Shown here one piece after another: positions 61,216 through 64,000 of a DNA stretch of 64,000 bases. Position 1 is the first letter of the stretch. Each line of letters begins with the position of its first letter. A program made the translations under genes and the position numbers. The notes beneath the pieces are model-generated. The model was not told the DNA's origin. It searched no databases and saw only the letters and a list, made by a program, of their open reading frames with translations. Origin of the DNA: Litoreibacter meonggei (GTDB lineage: Bacteria > Pseudomonadota > Alphaproteobacteria > Rhodobacterales > Rhodobacteraceae); the NCBI RefSeq assembly GCF_003663885.1, contig NZ_RCCE01000001.1, positions 868,001-932,000 of the forward strand. The letters run 5' to 3'.

Positions 61216-64000
61216 TTGGTTAAGTTTTTGATTTCAGCGCTTTGCGCTGCCGCTATTGGTGTGTCTTCAGCTAACGCACAAAATACCGATTGGACATCTC
61301 AATCTATTGCCAATTCGCTGCAAACTGATCGGCCTACGGACATCGGTGCATCCGGAGCATTCACTCACAGAGTTGACATCGACATCCCTGAGTTTCGCGG
61401 CCTCACACCCAATATTTCGCTTAGCTACTCTTCTTCGCAGGTACGCAACTACGGAGCCCATTCGGTACTTGGCGCTGGCTGGAATATCTCTGGCCTGCCT
61501 ATGATCGAACGTGTGTCAATCGGAGGTGGCACTCCATATTTTGACGGAAACAAAGACATTTTCCGATTTGCGGGATCAGATCTACTGGCTTGCGACGACG
61601 CCCAAGCTACCAACAAATGGCTATCAACGTATTCCGAATACCCGTCCGAATACAGAACCACAGCTCCAAGCGCGAGCTGCTCCGCAGGAGGCAACCTTGC
61701 GCCACTAGTTGAGAATTTCCTCAAAATAGAGATGTTTCGAGGTATGTGGTGGGACAAACCATATTTTCAAGTTTGGCGCAAAGACGGGACAGTCCTAAAA
61801 TTCGAAAACCTGGCTACAGTCGGAGCAATTACCCTTCCATCGGGCAATCCCGCGCGAAATGCTGTCCACCACAGAGTCTGGCTACTGACCGAAATCAGCA
61901 ATCAACAATCTTCGGCGAGCTCTGTACATATTAGTTACCAAGTTGATACCGCCTCGAATGGATACTCCTACCGGCCCTACCGAGTTGAGTATCAAGGGTA
62001 CCGAACAGAATTCCATTACACCGTTCAGTCATCACCTCTTGCGACGTTTGCAAATGGAGCCTTAGGCAATATTGGCAAACAACGTCACCTCTTAACTGCC
62101 ATCTCTGTGAAGGATGACTCAAATAAGATTCGCGCTTACCAGTTGAACTACCTCAATGGAGCAAAAACAGGTCGTAAAACACTTGAATCTGTTCGGGAGT
62201 ATGGGACCAATTTCAGCATCTCAGGTAACCAGATCACGGGCGGCAGCAGCCTTCCGAGCAGAACCTTCTCCTACTCGCCGGAAGAGATTAGCCACCAGAC
62301 CAAAGTCTTCTCTGGTCGCCAGTTACATAAAGATGCGACTGCGTGGGATTTCAATGCTGACAACCGAGCCGATATTTTCTCTCCATCACGGTATCAGAGG
62401 ACAATTAATGTCGACAACGACCCAGACATTCCGGGTTTTGCCTATGCCGCGCAAAATTTGGGATTTAACACAAATCGCACGGTATTTGATCTGCCCACGA
62501 ACTTTGTTCCGAACTTCCCCAATGGAAACAACGGAGGTACGTTGCAAAGCGTCGCTGCCGCTCGCCAAGACACCACGCAACGCTATGCTGTCAGGTACGA
62601 CTTGGCGACTGGCCAAGGCGAAGATGGAAACCCGTTCGAAGTTGGGAGCATCATTAAACTGGACGCTTCGGGCAACATTACTCATACATATGGCCTAGGT
62701 GGGCGATCTGGCAATCCTGCATACAGCGGGAGCTTTGCGGCACTCGGCGATACGAGTGAAGTTGAAGCTTATGTAGATAACCAGCTTGTGCGCCTCAAGG
62801 CGAACAATACAAGTGCAACCATCACCCAAAGTGAATGCGGCCCGTCAGCGTTTCCTTTTAACAATCCTGCTCAATACGGGCACACCGTTACCGGAGACTT
62901 CCGCGGAAATGGGAAGTCTGCTTATCTCAAGATTGTTGGTGCCGGAGGACTCCAATACCAATGTGATTTGATTGGCAATCAACTCGTCTCTGAATCGAAG
63001 CCATTTAGCTTCGGTCCAGTAACAGGCGTCGAAGCGTTGACAAGTGGTGATTTCAACGGGGACGGTAAGTCAGATATCGCAGCACTTTATTCTGGAAAGG
63101 TATTTGTAGCGCTATCGAACGGTGATGGTCTGGAGGCATTCTCTCAGTGGGCGGTAACTTTCACTGACCCGGGAAAACCCATGAGGTTGGCAGCGTCGGA
63201 CTTAAACGGGGATGGTTTTGACGACATCATTCAATACGCGGAAAGCACCTGCCATGAAAACTTGCCTAATAACTGCCAGCAGAATGCCGGAGGCAAGGTC
63301 AGGTTTTCAGACGGAATCAAGTTCATTCAAAGCTCAATTATCGGGGAGTTTGTGGTCAACAAATTTGCAACCGTTGGGGATTTTGATGGCGACGGAGTAA
63401 CGGACATTGCCACATCGGAGAACGGAACAACGATAAAATTCGCGGACTTCCAGGCTCCGAACCTATTGCTAAGCACCACTTCTCCAAGCGGTTCGGAGAC
63501 TACAGTCTACTACCTTCCTTCAACACATACCGAAGTAAACCACGCGAACGATGATATTCCTGGTGTCCGCCAACTTGTTAGACATTTGGATGTTGCGACG
63601 GGAAGAGGGCAGACCCGTAGAACTTCATATTACTACAAGGGAGGAAAATATGACTATAAATACCGAAGATCCCTTGGATTCTCAGAGGTTGAAGCGTCAC
63701 ATCCTCGACTAGGTGGAGAGTCGAAAACATACACCAAAACCGCCTATTTCAACGATAATCTAGCTCAAAGTGGCGCGGTGAAAACCCGCGAATACTACGG
63801 TAGCCTGACGCGGAAGACCAAGTCAGAACCAAGCTGGTCCTTTGTTGCATCTGGAAACGGACCTTTCCGTGCAACCAAATTGATGGACCGAGAAACGCAG
63901 TTTGAGACAGGTGGAAGTACAACCGTTTCAAAAAAATACGTCGAGAACCTCTATGGTGAGCGCACTGAAATTCGCTTTCTTGGGTACACGAACTCTACGG
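61216..64000 (+). CDS. Exported SpvB/Tc-toxin B-type protein with FG-GAP repeats (runs off the right edge)
   Basis: TTG start at 61216 with ggaagggtaaag before it; the frame stays open for 928 codons to the window end. Signal peptide (M/VKFLISALCAAAIGVSSANA, then Q). The segment SGAFTHRVDIDIPEFRGLTP and NISLSYSSSQVRNYGAHSVL, LGAGWNISGL is the SpvB N-terminal signature. Calcium-type FG-GAP motifs recur: DFNADNRADIF (62355), DFNGDGKSDIA (63050), DLNGDGFDDII (63200), DFDGDGVTDIA (63385). Later sequence (VRQLVRHLDVATGRGQTRRT) is like the TcdB middle domain. A large secreted or surface toxin-like protein; the C-terminal effector is outside the window. Confidence 0.88.
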   Translation, partial: MVKFLISALCAAAIGVSSANAQNTDWTSQSIANSLQTDRPTDIGASGAFTHRVDIDIPEFRGLTPNISLSYSSSQVRNYGAHSVLGAGWNISGLPMIERVSIGGGTPYFDGNKDIFRFAGSDLLACDDAQATNKWLSTYSEYPSEYRTTAPSASCSAGGNLAPLVENFLKIEMFRGMWWDKPYFQVWRKDGTVLKFENLATVGAITLPSGNPARNAVHHRVWLLTEISNQQSSASSVHISYQVDTASNGYSYRPYRVEYQGYRTEFHYTVQSSPLATFANGALGNIGKQRHLLTAISVKDDSNKIRAYQLNYLNGAKTGRKTLESVREYGTNFSISGNQITGGSSLPSRTFSYSPEEISHQTKVFSGRQLHKDATAWDFNADNRADIFSPSRYQRTINVDNDPDIPGFAYAAQNLGFNTNRTVFDLPTNFVPNFPNGNNGGTLQSVAAARQDTTQRYAVRYDLATGQGEDGNPFEVGSIIKLDASGNITHTYGLGGRSGNPAYSGSFAALGDTSEVEAYVDNQLVRLKANNTSATITQSECGPSAFPFNNPAQYGHTVTGDFRGNGKSAYLKIVGAGGLQYQCDLIGNQLVSESKPFSFGPVTGVEALTSGDFNGDGKSDIAALYSGKVFVALSNGDGLEAFSQWAVTFTDPGKPMRLAASDLNGDGFDDIIQYAESTCHENLPNNCQQNAGGKVRFSDGIKFIQSSIIGEFVVNKFATVGDFDGDGVTDIATSENGTTIKFADFQAPNLLLSTTSPSGSETTVYYLPSTHTEVNHANDDIPGVRQLVRHLDVATGRGQTRRTSYYYKGGKYDYKYRRSLGFSEVEASHPRLGGESKTYTKTAYFNDNLAQSGAVKTREYYGSLTRKTKSEPSWSFVASGNGPFRATKLMDRETQFETGGSTTVSKKYVENLYGERTEIRFLGYTNST

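Larger units (their letters stand above)
46160..64000. mobile_element. Genomic island in tRNA-Arg (left end; right end outside window)
   Basis: Bounded on the left by the tRNA-Arg 3' fragment. Contains a tyrosine integrase, an AlpA-like regulator, RHS genes, a methyltransferase, a partial type II secretion set and a SpvB-type exported protein. Composition is visibly less GC-rich than in 1-46 kb. By orientation the chromosomal tRNA-Arg should be intact at the right end beyond 64000. The left edge is well supported; whether all genes up to the window end belong to one element is inference. Confidence 0.72.

Noticed and set aside
62156-62698. 180-aa frame inside the SpvB-type gene
   Set aside because: It is an out-of-frame shadow; the main frame carries FG-GAP motifs and a signal peptide and is open throughout.
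1-64000. CRISPR array
   Set aside because: No regularly spaced repeat array with unique spacers was seen on either strand.

Overview
The window looks like a chromosomal segment of an alphaproteobacterium of the Rhodobacteraceae (Roseobacter side, Loktanella/Yoonia-like by gene content). The indicators are paired b and b' ATP synthase subunits, a MipZ division ATPase, DUF1127 and DUF1523 proteins, an rpsP-rimM-trmD-rplS ribosomal cluster, and a two-domain ALDH16-type aldehyde dehydrogenase. No tools were run, so family names come from reading motifs and should be treated as such.

1-46 kb is ordinary, fairly GC-rich, tightly packed core genome. In order: the 5' part of ileS (minus); a small secreted protein; a nitric-oxide module (nsrR divergent from a 57-aa membrane protein and a truncated haemoglobin); a FAD monooxygenase; ycjX-ycjF-like genes; truA; an esterase; a two-gene ABC exporter; rpe; deoC with an ALDH16-like gene; aquaporin; a long minus-strand cassette of mostly uncharacterised genes (16.3-24.6 kb); an ECF sigma factor with a VWA membrane protein; the F0 ATP synthase operon; two LysR regulators with small genes between; ffh with two acetyltransferases and chorismate mutase; the rpsP/bluB/EVE/rimM/trmD/rplS/rpmE cluster; a WYL-type regulator that probably starts at ATT; and mipZ.

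At 46160-46210 lies a 51-nt 3' fragment of tRNA-Arg(ACG) on the minus strand, followed by a tyrosine integrase and an AlpA-like regulator. From there to the window end the DNA is visibly less GC-rich and carries accessory genes, as expected for an integrated genomic island whose other boundary (probably the intact tRNA-Arg) lies beyond 64000.

The island holds a truncated RHS remnant with its own C-terminal tip, a small gene that is a candidate immunity protein, a 1491-aa Sec-signal RHS protein with a cysteine-rich variable tip, a methyltransferase, and a partial type II secretion set (gspE divergent from gspL-gspM-gspC/N-gspD). It ends in a second giant exported protein of the SpvB/Tc-toxin type with FG-GAP repeats, cut by the window edge. 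The proximity of two large Sec-exported YD/SpvB proteins to a secretin-ATPase set suggests a dedicated effector-export island.

The two most interesting unknowns are this island and the 16.3-24.6 kb cassette. The cassette combines a coiled-coil protein, a secreted protein, a 376-aa protein, an AAA ATPase, four consecutive tightly coupled membrane proteins, a DUF6638-like protein, a further membrane protein and a DUF1523 protein.
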